Positions 7,530 through 15,718 of a stretch of 64,000 nucleotides of DNA are shown here, one piece after another. Source of the DNA: Lentzea albidocapillata (lineage in GTDB: Bacteria > Actinomycetota > Actinomycetes > Mycobacteriales > Pseudonocardiaceae). Each line of letters begins with the position of its first letter. Positions within the stretch are counted from its first letter, which is position 1. The translations under genes and the position numbers were made by a program. The DNA lies in assembly GCF_000719115.1 (NCBI RefSeq), contig NZ_JOEA01000001.1, forward strand, positions 186,001 to 250,000. The letters run 5' to 3'. The notes beneath the pieces were generated by a model. That model saw only the letters and a list, made by a program, of their open reading frames with translations, was not told the origin of the DNA and did not search any database.

Positions 7530-8794
7530 GTCGTCGCGCCGTCATCACCGGGGTGGGCGTGGTTGCACCTGGTGGCATCGGAACGAAGGCGTATTGGAAA
7601 CTGCTGTCCGAAGGGCGTACGGCGACTCGCAACATCACGCACTTCGACGCGTCTCCGTACCGCTCCCGCATGGCGGGGGAAGCAGATTTCGATCCAGTGC
7701 GCGAAGGCCTGACGCCGCAGGAGATCCGCCGGCTCGACCGGGCCGCGCAGTTCGCGGTCGTCGCGGGTCGTGAGGCGATGTCCGACTCCGGCATCGAGTT
7801 CGACCAGCTCGACCCCGGCCGCATCGGTGTCTCGCTCGGCACCGCGGTCGGCTGCACGACCTCGCTGGAGCGCGAGTTCATCGTCGGCTCCGACCGGGGC
7901 AAGTACTGGGAGGTCGACCAGTCCTACGCCGTCCCGCACCTCTACGACTACTTCACGCCGTCCTCGATGGCGACGGAGCTGGCGTGGACCGTGGGCGCCG
8001 AGGGACCGGTCTCCGTGGTCTCCACGGGCTGCACCTCGGGTCTCGACTCGGTGGGTTACGCCGCCGAGCTGATCATGGAGGGCTCCGCGGACGTCGTCGT
8101 CACCGGCGGCACCGAGGCTCCGCTCTCCCCGATCACCGTGGTGTGCTTCGACGTGATCCGTGCGTCCAGCACCCGCAACGACGACCCCACAACGGCGTGC
8201 CGGCCGTTCGACAAGACCCGCGACGGCCTGGTGCTGGGCGAGGGTTGCGCGATCATCGTGCTCGAGGAGCTGGAGCACGCCCGCGCTCGCGGTGCCCACA
8301 TCTACGGTGAGGTCGCCGGCTTCGCCTCGCGGTGCAACGCCTACCACATGACGGGCCTGCACCCCGAGGGCATCGAGATGTCCGACGCCATCAACATCGC
8401 GCTGAAGCAGGCGCGTGCGGATGCCACGGACGTCGGTTACATCAACGCGCACGGGTCGGGCACCAAGCAGAACGACCTGCACGAGACGGCGGCGTTCAAG
8501 CGCAGTCTCGGTGCGCACGCCTACAAGACCCCGGTCTCCGGCTTCAAGTCGATGATCGGGCACTCGCTGGGCGCGATCGGTTCGCTGGAGATCGTCGGCT
8601 CCCTGCTGGCGTTCGAGCAGGACCTCATCCCGCCGACGGCGAACCTCCACGAGCAGGACCCCGAGTGCGACCTCGACTACACGCCACTGGTGGCGCGCGA
8701 GAAGAAGGTCGACACCCTCCTGACCGTGGGCAGCGGTTTCGGTGGATTCCAGAGCGCCATGGTGCTCAAAAAGGTGGAAGGGGCAGGCCGGTGA
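7526..8794 (+). CDS. Type II PKS ketosynthase alpha
   Basis: 422 residues. The catalytic triad is intact: Cys169 in STGCTSGLDS, His309 in NAHGSGTKQND and His346 in MIGHSLGAIG, at the positions known from actinorhodin KS. It performs decarboxylative condensation of malonyl-ACP units together with the chain length factor encoded next. RBS GGAGGTG precedes the ATG, which overlaps the previous stop. The stop in turn overlaps the GTG of the CLF gene (GTGA), keeping the two subunits in equal amounts. Confidence 0.96.
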   Translation: MSRRAVITGVGVVAPGGIGTKAYWKLLSEGRTATRNITHFDASPYRSRMAGEADFDPVREGLTPQEIRRLDRAAQFAVVAGREAMSDSGIEFDQLDPGRIGVSLGTAVGCTTSLEREFIVGSDRGKYWEVDQSYAVPHLYDYFTPSSMATELAWTVGAEGPVSVVSTGCTSGLDSVGYAAELIMEGSADVVVTGGTEAPLSPITVVCFDVIRASSTRNDDPTTACRPFDKTRDGLVLGEGCAIIVLEELEHARARGAHIYGEVAGFASRCNAYHMTGLHPEGIEMSDAINIALKQARADATDVGYINAHGSGTKQNDLHETAAFKRSLGAHAYKTPVSGFKSMIGHSLGAIGSLEIVGSLLAFEQDLIPPTANLHEQDPECDLDYTPLVAREKKVDTLLTVGSGFGGFQSAMVLKKVEGAGR

Positions 8795-10005
8795 CTCGGG
8801 CAGTGGTGACGGGAATCGGCATCGCGTCTCCGAACGGTTTGGGGCCGACCGCGTACTGGCGGGCGACCCTGCACGGTGAGGCGGCGATCAAGCCGATCAC
8901 CCGGTTCGACAGCGCCAACTACTGGGCGAAGATCGCCGGTGAGGTGCCTGGCTTCGAGGCAGGGCGGCACCTGCAGGGTCGCCTGCTGCCGCAGACGGAC
9001 CACATGACGCGGCTGACACTGGTCGGCACGGACTGGGCGTTGCGTGGTGCGGGTGTGCAGCCGAACGACATCCCCGACACGGACATCGCGGTGATCACCG
9101 CGGCGACCGCCGGCGGGTACGAGTTCGGGCAGCGCGAACTGCAGAAGCTGTGGCACCAGGGTCCGGAGTACGTCTCGGCGTACCAGTCGTTCGCGTGGTT
9201 CTACGCGGTCAACACGGGCCAGATCTCCATCCGCCACGGCACGCGTGGTCCCGGCGCGGTGGTGGTGTCCGAGCAGGCCGGTGGCATCGACTCCATCGGT
9301 CACGCCCGGCGCCAGCTGCGCAAGGGTGTCCAGCTCGCCCTCACCGGCGGCATGGACTCGTCACTCTGCCCGTGGGCGTGGGTGGCGCACCAGGCGTCGG
9401 GTTGCCTGTCCCGCAACAACAATCCGAAGCGCGCCTACCTGCCGTTCGACCGCGACGCCTCCGGGTACGTCGCGGGAGAAGGTGGCGCGATCATGGTCGT
9501 CGAGACGCCGGAGTCGGCGGCCGGTCGTCCGGGTACGCGCATCTACGGTGAGATCGTCGGGTACGCCGCGACGTTCGACTCGAAGATGCCGTCACGGGAA
9601 CCGGGCCTGAAGCGGGCGGCCGAGCTGGCGCTGCGCGACGCCGGCATGGACGCCTCGGAGATCGACGTGGTGTTCGCCGACGCGGCGGGCATCCCCGAGC
9701 TCGACAAGGCCGAGGCCGAGGCGATCAAGGGCATCTTCGGACCGTACGGCGTGCCGGTGACGGCGCCGAAGACCATGACCGGGCGCCTGTTCGCCGGTGG
9801 TGGCTCCCTGGACGTGGCGTCGGCGATCCTCTCCATCTACTGGAGCGCGATCCCGCCGACCGTCAACGTCGAGAACCTCGTGCCGGAGTACGAGCTCGAC
9901 CTCGTGATGAACGAGGCGCGGCACGGCAAGATCAAGGCCGCGCTGGTGCTCGGACGCGGCAAGGGCGGCTACAACTCCGCCATGGTGGTCCGCGAATACA
10001 GGTGA
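8791..10005 (+). CDS. Type II PKS chain length factor (KS-beta)
   Basis: 404 residues, homologous to the KS-alpha but with Gln162 in place of the active-site Cys (VVVSEQAGGIDSIG), the hallmark of CLFs. It forms the heterodimer that sets polyketide length and produces acetyl starter by malonyl decarboxylation. GTG start overlapping the KS stop codon. The product length cannot be read reliably from these residues by eye. Confidence 0.95.
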   Translation: MTRAVVTGIGIASPNGLGPTAYWRATLHGEAAIKPITRFDSANYWAKIAGEVPGFEAGRHLQGRLLPQTDHMTRLTLVGTDWALRGAGVQPNDIPDTDIAVITAATAGGYEFGQRELQKLWHQGPEYVSAYQSFAWFYAVNTGQISIRHGTRGPGAVVVSEQAGGIDSIGHARRQLRKGVQLALTGGMDSSLCPWAWVAHQASGCLSRNNNPKRAYLPFDRDASGYVAGEGGAIMVVETPESAAGRPGTRIYGEIVGYAATFDSKMPSREPGLKRAAELALRDAGMDASEIDVVFADAAGIPELDKAEAEAIKGIFGPYGVPVTAPKTMTGRLFAGGGSLDVASAILSIYWSAIPPTVNVENLVPEYELDLVMNEARHGKIKAALVLGRGKGGYNSAMVVREYR

Positions 10006-10015
10006 TGTCATGCCT

Positions 10016-10048
10016 CAAGGCCGTGAAGGTGTTCCCTTCACGGCCTTG
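10016..10048 (+). promoter_or_regulatory. Intra-operon hairpin between CLF and acyltransferase
   Basis: Perfect 14-bp stem, CAAGGCCGTGAAGG / CCTTCACGGCCTTG, with a 5-nt loop (TGTTC), starting 11 nt after the CLF stop and ending 21 nt before the next start. There is no U-tract (GAGCCGTTTCTGG follows), so it looks like an attenuator, an mRNA-processing site or a partial terminator rather than a strong stop. Confidence 0.6.
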
Positions 10049-10069
10049 AGCCGTTTCTGGAGGCGCGTT

Positions 10070-10987
10070 GTGGACGTAGCACTGATGTTTCCGGGCCAGG
10101 GATCGCAGTACCCGCGGATGGCGGCGTCCCTGTACGGCACCGATGCCGTGTTCACCTCGGTGATCGACGAGGTGTTCGAACTGTTCGGCGAGGTCGGTTC
10201 GGTCGCCTGCGAGGACTGGCTCGCCGGTGCCGACATCGACCACGTGTCCCGCGCGCAGCCGTTGCTGTTCGCGGTCGACTACGCGTTGGGACGCACCGTT
10301 CTGTCGTGGGGCGTCGAGCCTGTCGCGTTGATCGGGCACTCCGCCGGTGAGGTCGTCGCGGCGACGCTGGCGGGCGTGTTCTCGTTGGAGGAAGCCGTTT
10401 CCCTGGTGCGGGACCGGGTGCTGTCGGCCGTGCCGATCCCTTCCGGCGGCATGCTGGCGGCGGCGGCCTCCGAGGCGGATCTGTTGCCGTACCTGGAAGG
10501 CGACGTCGCGATCGCCGCCGTGAACTCCGCGCGGCAGACGATGCTGGCCGGGTCCGACGAGCCGCTGGCCCGTGTGCGGGCGCGGCTGGAGGCCGACGAG
10601 TACATCGTCGTGACGGTGCCGGCGTCGACGCCGTTCCACAGCCCGGCGATGCAGCCCGCCGTGGACGAGGCGCTGGCGTCGTGGAGTGCTTCGCCCCGTG
10701 CGCCGCGAATGCCGTTGTACTCGGGTTACACGGGCAAGCTGATGACGCCGGAAGACGCTCTGTCCGCGCGTTTCTGGACCCGTCAGCTGACCGACGCCGT
10801 CTACTTCGGACCGGCGCTGAACGAGCTCGTGGCGATGTACGACGTGCTGCTGGTGGAGGCCGGTCCCGGCCAGACCCTGACGTCGTTCGCACGTCGCACG
10901 AAGGCCGTGCGGTCCGGTGCGTCGCAGGTGCTGCCGTTGCTGGACGCAGCGGACACAGCGGACACCGCTCGCGCTCGCCTGGTGTGA
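10070..10987 (+). CDS. Malonyl-CoA:ACP transacylase (FabD-like) of the PKS operon
   Basis: 305 residues. The FPGQGSQYP oxyanion region near the N-terminus and the nucleophile motif GHSAGEV (Ser91) identify an acyltransferase, and TPFHSPAM contains the second catalytic His. It loads malonyl units on the ACP. Many type II clusters borrow the fatty-acid MCAT, so a dedicated copy is notable and may select an unusual extender or starter. The GTG start is preferred over an upstream in-frame ATG at 10010 because GGAGG lies 6 nt ahead and the upstream codons encode the hairpin. Confidence 0.88.
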   Translation: MDVALMFPGQGSQYPRMAASLYGTDAVFTSVIDEVFELFGEVGSVACEDWLAGADIDHVSRAQPLLFAVDYALGRTVLSWGVEPVALIGHSAGEVVAATLAGVFSLEEAVSLVRDRVLSAVPIPSGGMLAAAASEADLLPYLEGDVAIAAVNSARQTMLAGSDEPLARVRARLEADEYIVVTVPASTPFHSPAMQPAVDEALASWSASPRAPRMPLYSGYTGKLMTPEDALSARFWTRQLTDAVYFGPALNELVAMYDVLLVEAGPGQTLTSFARRTKAVRSGASQVLPLLDAADTADTARARLV

Positions 10988-10999
10988 CTAGGCGATATA

Positions 11000-11032
11000 A
11001 AAGGGCCGCCCTCTCCTGGAGGGCGGCCCTTT
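11000..11032. terminator. Bidirectional terminator
   Basis: Stem AAAGGGCCGCCCTC / GAGGGCGGCCCTTT with a 5-nt loop, followed by TTT on one strand and preceded by a run of A's on the other. It separates the PKS operon (rightward) from the leftward cyclase transcript. Confidence 0.8.
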
Positions 11033-11040
11033 AGTCGCTG

Positions 11041-11100
11041 CTAGTCGATGCCGCGGACGATGTGGTCTTCGTTCTCCGGTGGCCAATCGCTGTTTTCCAT
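11041..11100 (-). CDS. Candidate 19-residue micropeptide MENSDWPPENEDHIVRGID
   Basis: A very short frame 42 nt downstream of the cyclase gene on the same strand. Fifteen of eighteen sense codons after the ATG end in G or C, as in real genes here, and the stop lies just before the bidirectional terminator. The peptide is acidic. Directly ahead of the ATG is a small hairpin, CCTAC-GAAG-GTAGG, that could hide the start. I recognise no family. It could be a peptide product, a leader-like regulator or chance. Confidence 0.4.
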   Translation of the reverse strand: MENSDWPPENEDHIVRGID

Positions 11101-11142
11101 ACCTACGAAGGTAGGTACCGTGATTCAGCTCTCACTTGAGGC

Positions 11143-11919
11143 CTAGTCGTCGAGCAGGGCGACCGCGCGGGTCCAGCCCGCCCCGGCACCCTTGATCTTG
11201 ACGGGGAACGCGACGACGGTGAACCCGAAGTCCGGCAACGCGTCCAGGTTCGCCAGGCGCTCGATCTGGCAGTACTCGCGGTCGCGCCCGGCGAAGTGCG
11301 CGGGCCACAGCACGCTCTCGTCCTTGGTCGCCAGGTAGCGCTTGACGATGTCCGGGAACGGCGCGTCGAGGCTGAACGCGTCGGTGGCGATCACCTTGAC
11401 TCCCAGGTCCAGCAGGAAGTTCGTGGCGGGGCCGTCGAGTCCGGTGTAGTCGGTGAAGTAGGTCTGGGTGCCCGCGTGCTCGGCGGCGCCGGTGTCGAGG
11501 ATGACGATGTCCATCGGCTTCGGCGTGTAGCCGATGCGCGCGAACTCCTTCTCCAGCACCTCGACGCCGATGACGCCGGTGCCGTGGCCGCGGACGTCGA
11601 GCTTCACGCCGGGGTTGTGGAACCACTCCAGCGGCATCTCGTCGATGTGGCGGGGGATTCCGTTGCCGTACGTGGTCTTCGAGCCGTAGTGGGACGGCGC
11701 GTCGACGTGCGTTCCGGTGTGGGAGGTGAGGCTGATCCGGTCCAGGGTGAGGAATTCGGAGTCCCGCAGCACGGAGACGTCGAACTCGATGCCGAGCCGC
11801 GCCTTGAGCTGCTCGGCCATGTGTTCGGCACCCTGGGCGGCCGTGAGCACCTCGTGCGTCACCGGGTCCGCTTCGTACGCGGATGCGTCAATGTGGGAAG
11901 ACAGATCGATGATGCGCAT
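11143..11919 (-). CDS. Cyclase family protein (PF04199, kynurenine-formamidase-like fold)
   Basis: 258 residues. The metal-binding signature HTGTHVDAPSHYG (around residues 76-88) is the HxGTHxDxPxH motif of the cyclase/formamidase superfamily. Further conserved parts are LDTG and the late GREYCQIERLANLDAL. Relatives act as polyketide cyclases (RemF/RemI-like neighbours) or amidohydrolases. In this setting ring closure or a hydrolytic tailoring step is likely. Transcribed opposite to the PKS operon, probably from the 250-bp region that also holds foldback copy 2. The Shine-Dalgarno is weak, so the start is moderately certain. Confidence 0.85.
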   Translation of the reverse strand: MRIIDLSSHIDASAYEADPVTHEVLTAAQGAEHMAEQLKARLGIEFDVSVLRDSEFLTLDRISLTSHTGTHVDAPSHYGSKTTYGNGIPRHIDEMPLEWFHNPGVKLDVRGHGTGVIGVEVLEKEFARIGYTPKPMDIVILDTGAAEHAGTQTYFTDYTGLDGPATNFLLDLGVKVIATDAFSLDAPFPDIVKRYLATKDESVLWPAHFAGRDREYCQIERLANLDALPDFGFTVVAFPVKIKGAGAGWTRAVALLDD

Positions 11920-11977
11920 GCCACAGAGCTTGGCGGGCGTTCCTTGAGCACGTCTCAAGAGGCGGTGGGCATGGTTT

Positions 11978-12143
11978 TCAGTGGCGCGACCCGGAACGTT
12001 GGCGAGGTAATCCACGTTCAGCAGGGCGCCTCGCGGCGCCGCCCCCACGCCCCCGTACAACCAGTACGAGGACGTGGGGGCGACACCACGATGCACCCGT
12101 CTGACCGCGAATTCCCCCGGCAACGATCCGGGCCACACCACTG
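11978..12143. repeat. Foldback (MITE-like) element, copy 2, with extra loop hairpin
   Basis: 166 bp; ends CAGTGGCGCGACCCGGAACG / GGCCACACCACTG match copy 1 at 5136-5242, as do the inner blocks (CACGTTCAGCAGGGCGC, CGTCTGACCGCGAA). The loop holds about 60 additional bases forming their own hairpin, with arms CGCCCCCACG (12040) and CGTGGGGGCG (ending 12082). It fills most of the divergent region between the cyclase and the monooxygenase, so it may carry or disturb their promoters. Confidence 0.7.
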
Positions 12144-12172
12144 GCCTGACACCGTTCTGGAGGAGCCACCTC

Positions 12173-12463
12173 ATGATCACCTTCCTCAACCGCTTCACGC
12201 TCACCGGTGACCCCGAGGAGTTCGAGAAGGCCTTCGACGAGACGGCGGCGTTCCTGCGCGAGCAGCCGGGCCTGATCAAGTACACGCTCTCGCGCCAGCT
12301 GGACGACCCGGCGTCGTACATCAACATCGCGTTGTGGGAGAGCGCCGACGCCCTGCGCGCGGCGCTGGCCCACCCGGACTTCGGCAACCACGCCAAGGCC
12401 ATGCGCGGCCTGGCCGAGTCCACGGGCGCGATCTTCAACCCGCGCCTGTCCTTTGAAGCCTGA
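12173..12463 (+). CDS. Antibiotic biosynthesis monooxygenase (ABM/TcmH-like)
   Basis: 96 residues, the size of a single dimeric ferredoxin-like ABM domain. [21 protein letters not shown], the central [24 protein letters not shown] strand pair and a C-terminal NPRLSFE are family features. Members oxidise anthrone-type intermediates to quinones without cofactor. GGAGGAG precedes the ATG. Its stop overlaps the CoA-transferase start, so the two are cotranslated. It fits tailoring of the aromatic polyketide. Confidence 0.85.
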   Translation: MITFLNRFTLTGDPEEFEKAFDETAAFLREQPGLIKYTLSRQLDDPASYINIALWESADALRAALAHPDFGNHAKAMRGLAESTGAIFNPRLSFEA

Positions 12464-13470
12464 TGGGGCCTCTTGACGGGCTGAAGGTCGTCGAGTTCGG
12501 CGGCATCGGTCCCGGCCCGCACGGCGCGATGCTGCTGGCGGACCTCGGCGCGGAGGTCGTACGCGTCGAACGTCCGTCCGGCGGGCTGTCCGTGGTGCCG
12601 GACGCCTCCCGCGACTTCCTGTTGCGCGGCAGGCGTTCGGTGTCCGCGGACCTGAAGTCCGCGGACGGCAGGGCCGCGGTGCTCGCGCTGGTCTCGTCGG
12701 CCGACGTGGTGATCGAGGGCTTCCGCCCCGGCGTGCTGGAGCGGCTCGGTCTCGGGCCGTCCGACTGCCTGGCGGTCAACCCCGGCCTGATCTACGCGCG
12801 GATGACCGGGTGGGGCCAGGACGGTCCGCTGGCCCAGCGCGCCGGGCACGACATCAACTACCTGTCGGTCACCGGGGTGCTGCACGCGATCGGCAAGCCG
12901 CCGCTCAACCTGGTCGGCGACTTCGGTGGCGGCTCGCTCTACCTGGTGCTGGGCGTGCTGGCGGCGTTGTGGGAACGGCAGCGCACCGGGCTCGGCCAGG
13001 TCGTCGACGCGGCGATCGTCGACGGGGTGGCGTCGCTCGCGCAGATGATCTGGTCGATGAAGGCGCAGTCGGTGTGGGAGGACTCGCCGGACTCGAACCT
13101 GCTCGACGGCGGGTGCCCGTTCTACTCGATCTACGAGTGCGCGGACGGCCGGTCCGTCGCGGTGGGGTCGCTGGAGCCGCAGTTCTACGGCCTGCTGCTG
13201 GCAGGGCTGGAACTGTCCGCTTCGGACCTGCCCGAGCAGATGGACCGGGATTCCTGGCCGTTGCTGCGCAAGACGTTCGCCGAGGCGTTCCTGACCCGGA
13301 CGCGCGACGAGTGGTCGGAGGTGTTCGCCTCGTCCGACGCCTGCGTGACTCCGGTGCTGAGCCTGGAGGAGGCAGCCTCGCATCCGCACCTGGTCGCACG
13401 CGGAGTGTTCACCTCCGAAGGGGCGGCCGTGCCGGCACCACGCTTTTCCGTGGAAATTTTCGGCGACTAG
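12463..13470 (+). CDS. CaiB/BaiF family III CoA-transferase / racemase
   Basis: 335 residues. Opens with [21 protein letters not shown] and [18 protein letters not shown] sequence ([16 protein letters not shown]), the Rossmann-like CoA site, with the conserved GHDINYLS segment around residue 130. Resembles alpha-methylacyl-CoA racemases most closely. A conserved catalytic Asp is expected near residues 150-160 (LVGDFGGGS). In an aromatic polyketide setting it could move or epimerise a CoA-linked starter or side chain; no substrate can be read from sequence. ATG overlaps the upstream TGA. Confidence 0.85.
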   Translation: MGPLDGLKVVEFGGIGPGPHGAMLLADLGAEVVRVERPSGGLSVVPDASRDFLLRGRRSVSADLKSADGRAAVLALVSSADVVIEGFRPGVLERLGLGPSDCLAVNPGLIYARMTGWGQDGPLAQRAGHDINYLSVTGVLHAIGKPPLNLVGDFGGGSLYLVLGVLAALWERQRTGLGQVVDAAIVDGVASLAQMIWSMKAQSVWEDSPDSNLLDGGCPFYSIYECADGRSVAVGSLEPQFYGLLLAGLELSASDLPEQMDRDSWPLLRKTFAEAFLTRTRDEWSEVFASSDACVTPVLSLEEAASHPHLVARGVFTSEGAAVPAPRFSVEIFGD

Positions 13471-13480
13471 ATTCGGGTTC

Positions 13481-14410
13481 GTGGAACTGCGCATCTTCAC
13501 CGAGCCCCAGCAGGGGGCGAGCTACGACGACCTGCTCCGGGTGGCCAGGACGGCCGAGGACGCCGGCTACGGCGCCTTCTTCCGCTCCGACCACTACCTC
13601 CAGATGGGCTCGGCCGACGGACTGCCCGGCCCGACCGACCCGTGGATCACGTTCGCCGGGCTCGCCCGCGACACGTCGACGATCCGCCTGGGCACGCTGA
13701 TGACCGCCGCGACGTTCCGCCACCCCGGACCGCTGGCCATCAGCGTCGCCCAGGTCGACCAGATGTCGGGCGGCCGGGTGGAGTTCGGCATCGGCGCCGG
13801 GTGGTACGAGGCCGAGCACAACGCGTACGGCATCCCGTTCCCGTCGCTGGGGGAGCGCTTCGACCGTTACGAGGAGCAGGTCGCGATCATCACCGGCCTG
13901 TGGGAGACCCCGGTCGGCGGCACCTTCTCGTTCGAGGGCAAGCACTACACGCTCACCGACTCGCCCGCGCTGCCCAAGCCCGCGCAGGAGCGCGTCCCGG
14001 TGCTGATCGGCGGCATGGGCGCCAAGCGCACCCCTGCTCTGGCCGCGTCCTACGCCACCGAGTTCAACCTGCCGTTCGTCGGCATCGACGCCGCCGTCGA
14101 GCAGTTCGCCCGGGTCGACGCCGCGTGCGAGGAGATCGGCCGCGACCCGAAGGAGATCATCCGCTCGGTCGCGCTCGTCGCGTGCGTCGGCCGCACCGAC
14201 GCCGACGTCGCCCGCCGTGCCGCCGCGATCGGCCGCGAAGCCGGCGAACTCAGGGAGAACGGCCTGGCCGGCACCCCGGCCGAGGTCGCCGACCGCATCG
14301 GCGCGTGGCGCGAGGCGACCGGCGCGCAGCGCGTCTACCTGCAGATCCTGGACCTCGCCGACCTCGACCACATCACCGAGATCGCCACGGACGTCGCCCC
14401 TCAGCTCTGA
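13481..14410 (+). CDS. LLM class F420-dependent oxidoreductase
   Basis: 309 residues. A luciferase-like TIM barrel: DAGYGAFFRSDHYL, the sheet segment IRLGTLMTAATFRHPGPLA, VEFGIGAGWYEAEHNAYG and IGGMGAKRTPALAA are typical of actinobacterial F420-using members. Probably a reductive or oxidative tailoring enzyme, or a general F420 enzyme bordering the island. GTG start 10 nt after the CoA-transferase stop. Its TGA stop is the first codon of an AT-rich palindrome. Confidence 0.85.
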   Translation: MELRIFTEPQQGASYDDLLRVARTAEDAGYGAFFRSDHYLQMGSADGLPGPTDPWITFAGLARDTSTIRLGTLMTAATFRHPGPLAISVAQVDQMSGGRVEFGIGAGWYEAEHNAYGIPFPSLGERFDRYEEQVAIITGLWETPVGGTFSFEGKHYTLTDSPALPKPAQERVPVLIGGMGAKRTPALAASYATEFNLPFVGIDAAVEQFARVDAACEEIGRDPKEIIRSVALVACVGRTDADVARRAAAIGREAGELRENGLAGTPAEVADRIGAWREATGAQRVYLQILDLADLDHITEIATDVAPQL

Positions 14411-14432
14411 TATATCGCGTATTGGATATCAG
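14407..14432. repeat. AT-rich palindromic element 1
   Basis: CTGATAT at one end mirrors ATATCAG at the other, around ATCGCGTATTGG. Sits between convergent genes and supplies the TGA of the LLM gene. It is the first copy seen coming from the left and marks the change from biosynthetic island to core genome. Confidence 0.75.
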
Positions 14433-14935
14433 GCGAGCGCTTTGCGGACCGCTGACGGCATCGGCAGGACGTAGTTCGCGAACCGCCGCCGATATCCGAT
14501 ATATCGCAGCTGGAGGCCGGGCTCGTCGAAGTAGCGCTTCTCCAGCCTGTCCTGCCCGAGCACCAGCTTCAGCCCACGTCGCAGCATCGACGGAGAGTCG
14601 AGGCCGAAGCGTGCCCGCAACACGTCGGCGGCCGCGTGGTCGCCGAACTCCAGCGCTGCCCGCCGCACGGACTCGACCGGAACCATCAGGTACTGCTCGT
14701 CGGCGCGGACGCCGTCACGGTGTGCGATGCCCAATGCTTTGAGGGCCTTCTGGTGTGCACCACCATCGAGGCCGAGGTAGTACTGCTCCCAGTCGCTGAC
14801 CTGGATCTCACCGCTCCACGTCCGAGCGGGTCCAGAGGTGACTTCCGCCGCCGCCACCGACCCGTTCGAACTGGTTCCGCCTGCCAGCGCCGTTAATCCG
14901 GCAGCAGCTAACAACTGGCGTCGGGATAACCTCAC
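14429..14935 (-). CDS. Tat-signal secreted protein of unknown function, TTA-rich signal
   Basis: 168 residues. Twin-arginine signal MRLSRRQLLAAAGLTALAGG with cleavage probably after VAAAE. The mature part is predicted soluble and has no recognised domain. Leu residues 3, 8/9 and 14 in the signal include three TTA codons, very rare in such GC-rich DNA. TTA-containing genes depend on the bldA tRNA in streptomycetes, so development-linked expression is possible. Near the C-terminus, LRYIGYRRRF is encoded by an AT-rich palindrome. GTG start with GGAGGAGG upstream. Confidence 0.75.
   Translation of the reverse strand: MRLSRRQLLAAAGLTALAGGTSSNGSVAAAEVTSGPARTWSGEIQVSDWEQYYLGLDGGAHQKALKALGIAHRDGVRADEQYLMVPVESVRRAALEFGDHAAADVLRARFGLDSPSMLRRGLKLVLGQDRLEKRYFDEPGLQLRYIGYRRRFANYVLPMPSAVRKALA
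14490..14506. repeat. AT-rich palindromic element 2, inside the Tat-protein gene
   Basis: CGATATCCGATATATCG, in frame within the coding region and translated as R-Y-I-G-Y. Only 60 bp from element 1. Confidence 0.75.
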
Positions 14936-14977
14936 GACGCACCCTCCTCCGAATTCCCGCAGGTTCTCGCCGCGGGG

Positions 14978-15718
14978 CTACGGAATGCTAGCGAAGGTGA
15001 TACCCGGCGCGACGGGGCCAGTGCGAGTCAAAGTGCGGTCCGTCAGAGGGAGCGTTCCGTCGAGCGCCGCGAGCACCGCGTCACGGGCGAGCGGCAGGAC
15101 CTCGGCGACGGTGACGTCGCGGCCCAACTCCTGTGAGAGAGAAGCGACGCCCGCGTCCTTGATCCCGCAGGGAATGATGTCGCCGAACGCGTCGAGGCTC
15201 GCGTTGCAGTTGATCTCGAAGCCGTGCATGGTCACGCCGCGCTGCACGCGGATGCCGATGGCGGCGACCTTGCGTTCCGGGCCGCGGTCGTCGGCGGGCA
15301 GCCACACGCCGCTGCGGCCCTCGATCCGGCCGGTGTGCACGCCGAGCCGGTCGCACACGTCGATCAGGCCCTGCTCGACGCGCCGCACGTACTCCACGAC
15401 GTCGATCGGATCGGCGAGCTTGACGATCGGGTAGCCGACCAGTTGGCCCGGTCCGTGCCAGGTGATCTTGCCGCCGCGGTCGACGTCGATGACCGGGGTG
15501 TCGCCACCGCGCGGGCGCTCCTCGTCGAGGGTGCGCCGGCCGCAGGTGTAGACGGGCGGGTGTTCGAGCAGCAGGAGGGTGTCCGGGCCGGTACCGGTAT
15601 CACCACTGGCGGCGCGCGCCTCCGCGATCTCCTTCTGGAGGTCCCACGCCGCCATGTAGTCGATGAGCCCCAGCTCACGGATGACGACGGGGTCTGACGA
15701 GGTCCGGCACGAGTTCAC
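14978..15718 (-). CDS. lipB: Lipoyl(octanoyl) transferase
   Basis: 246 residues. Moves octanoate from octanoyl-ACP to lipoyl domains such as those of the E2 protein encoded nearby. Family signatures: [14 protein letters not shown], the [18 protein letters not shown] motif, [29 protein letters not shown] and the catalytic Cys in [15 protein letters not shown], with the partner Lys present. GTG start, overlapping the end of the PAP2 gene by 44 nt; no better downstream start exists before conserved sequence. lipA, the usual next gene, is not found here. Confidence 0.95.
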   Translation of the reverse strand: MNSCRTSSDPVVIRELGLIDYMAAWDLQKEIAEARAASGDTGTGPDTLLLLEHPPVYTCGRRTLDEERPRGGDTPVIDVDRGGKITWHGPGQLVGYPIVKLADPIDVVEYVRRVEQGLIDVCDRLGVHTGRIEGRSGVWLPADDRGPERKVAAIGIRVQRGVTMHGFEINCNASLDAFGDIIPCGIKDAGVASLSQELGRDVTVAEVLPLARDAVLAALDGTLPLTDRTLTRTGPVAPGITFASIP

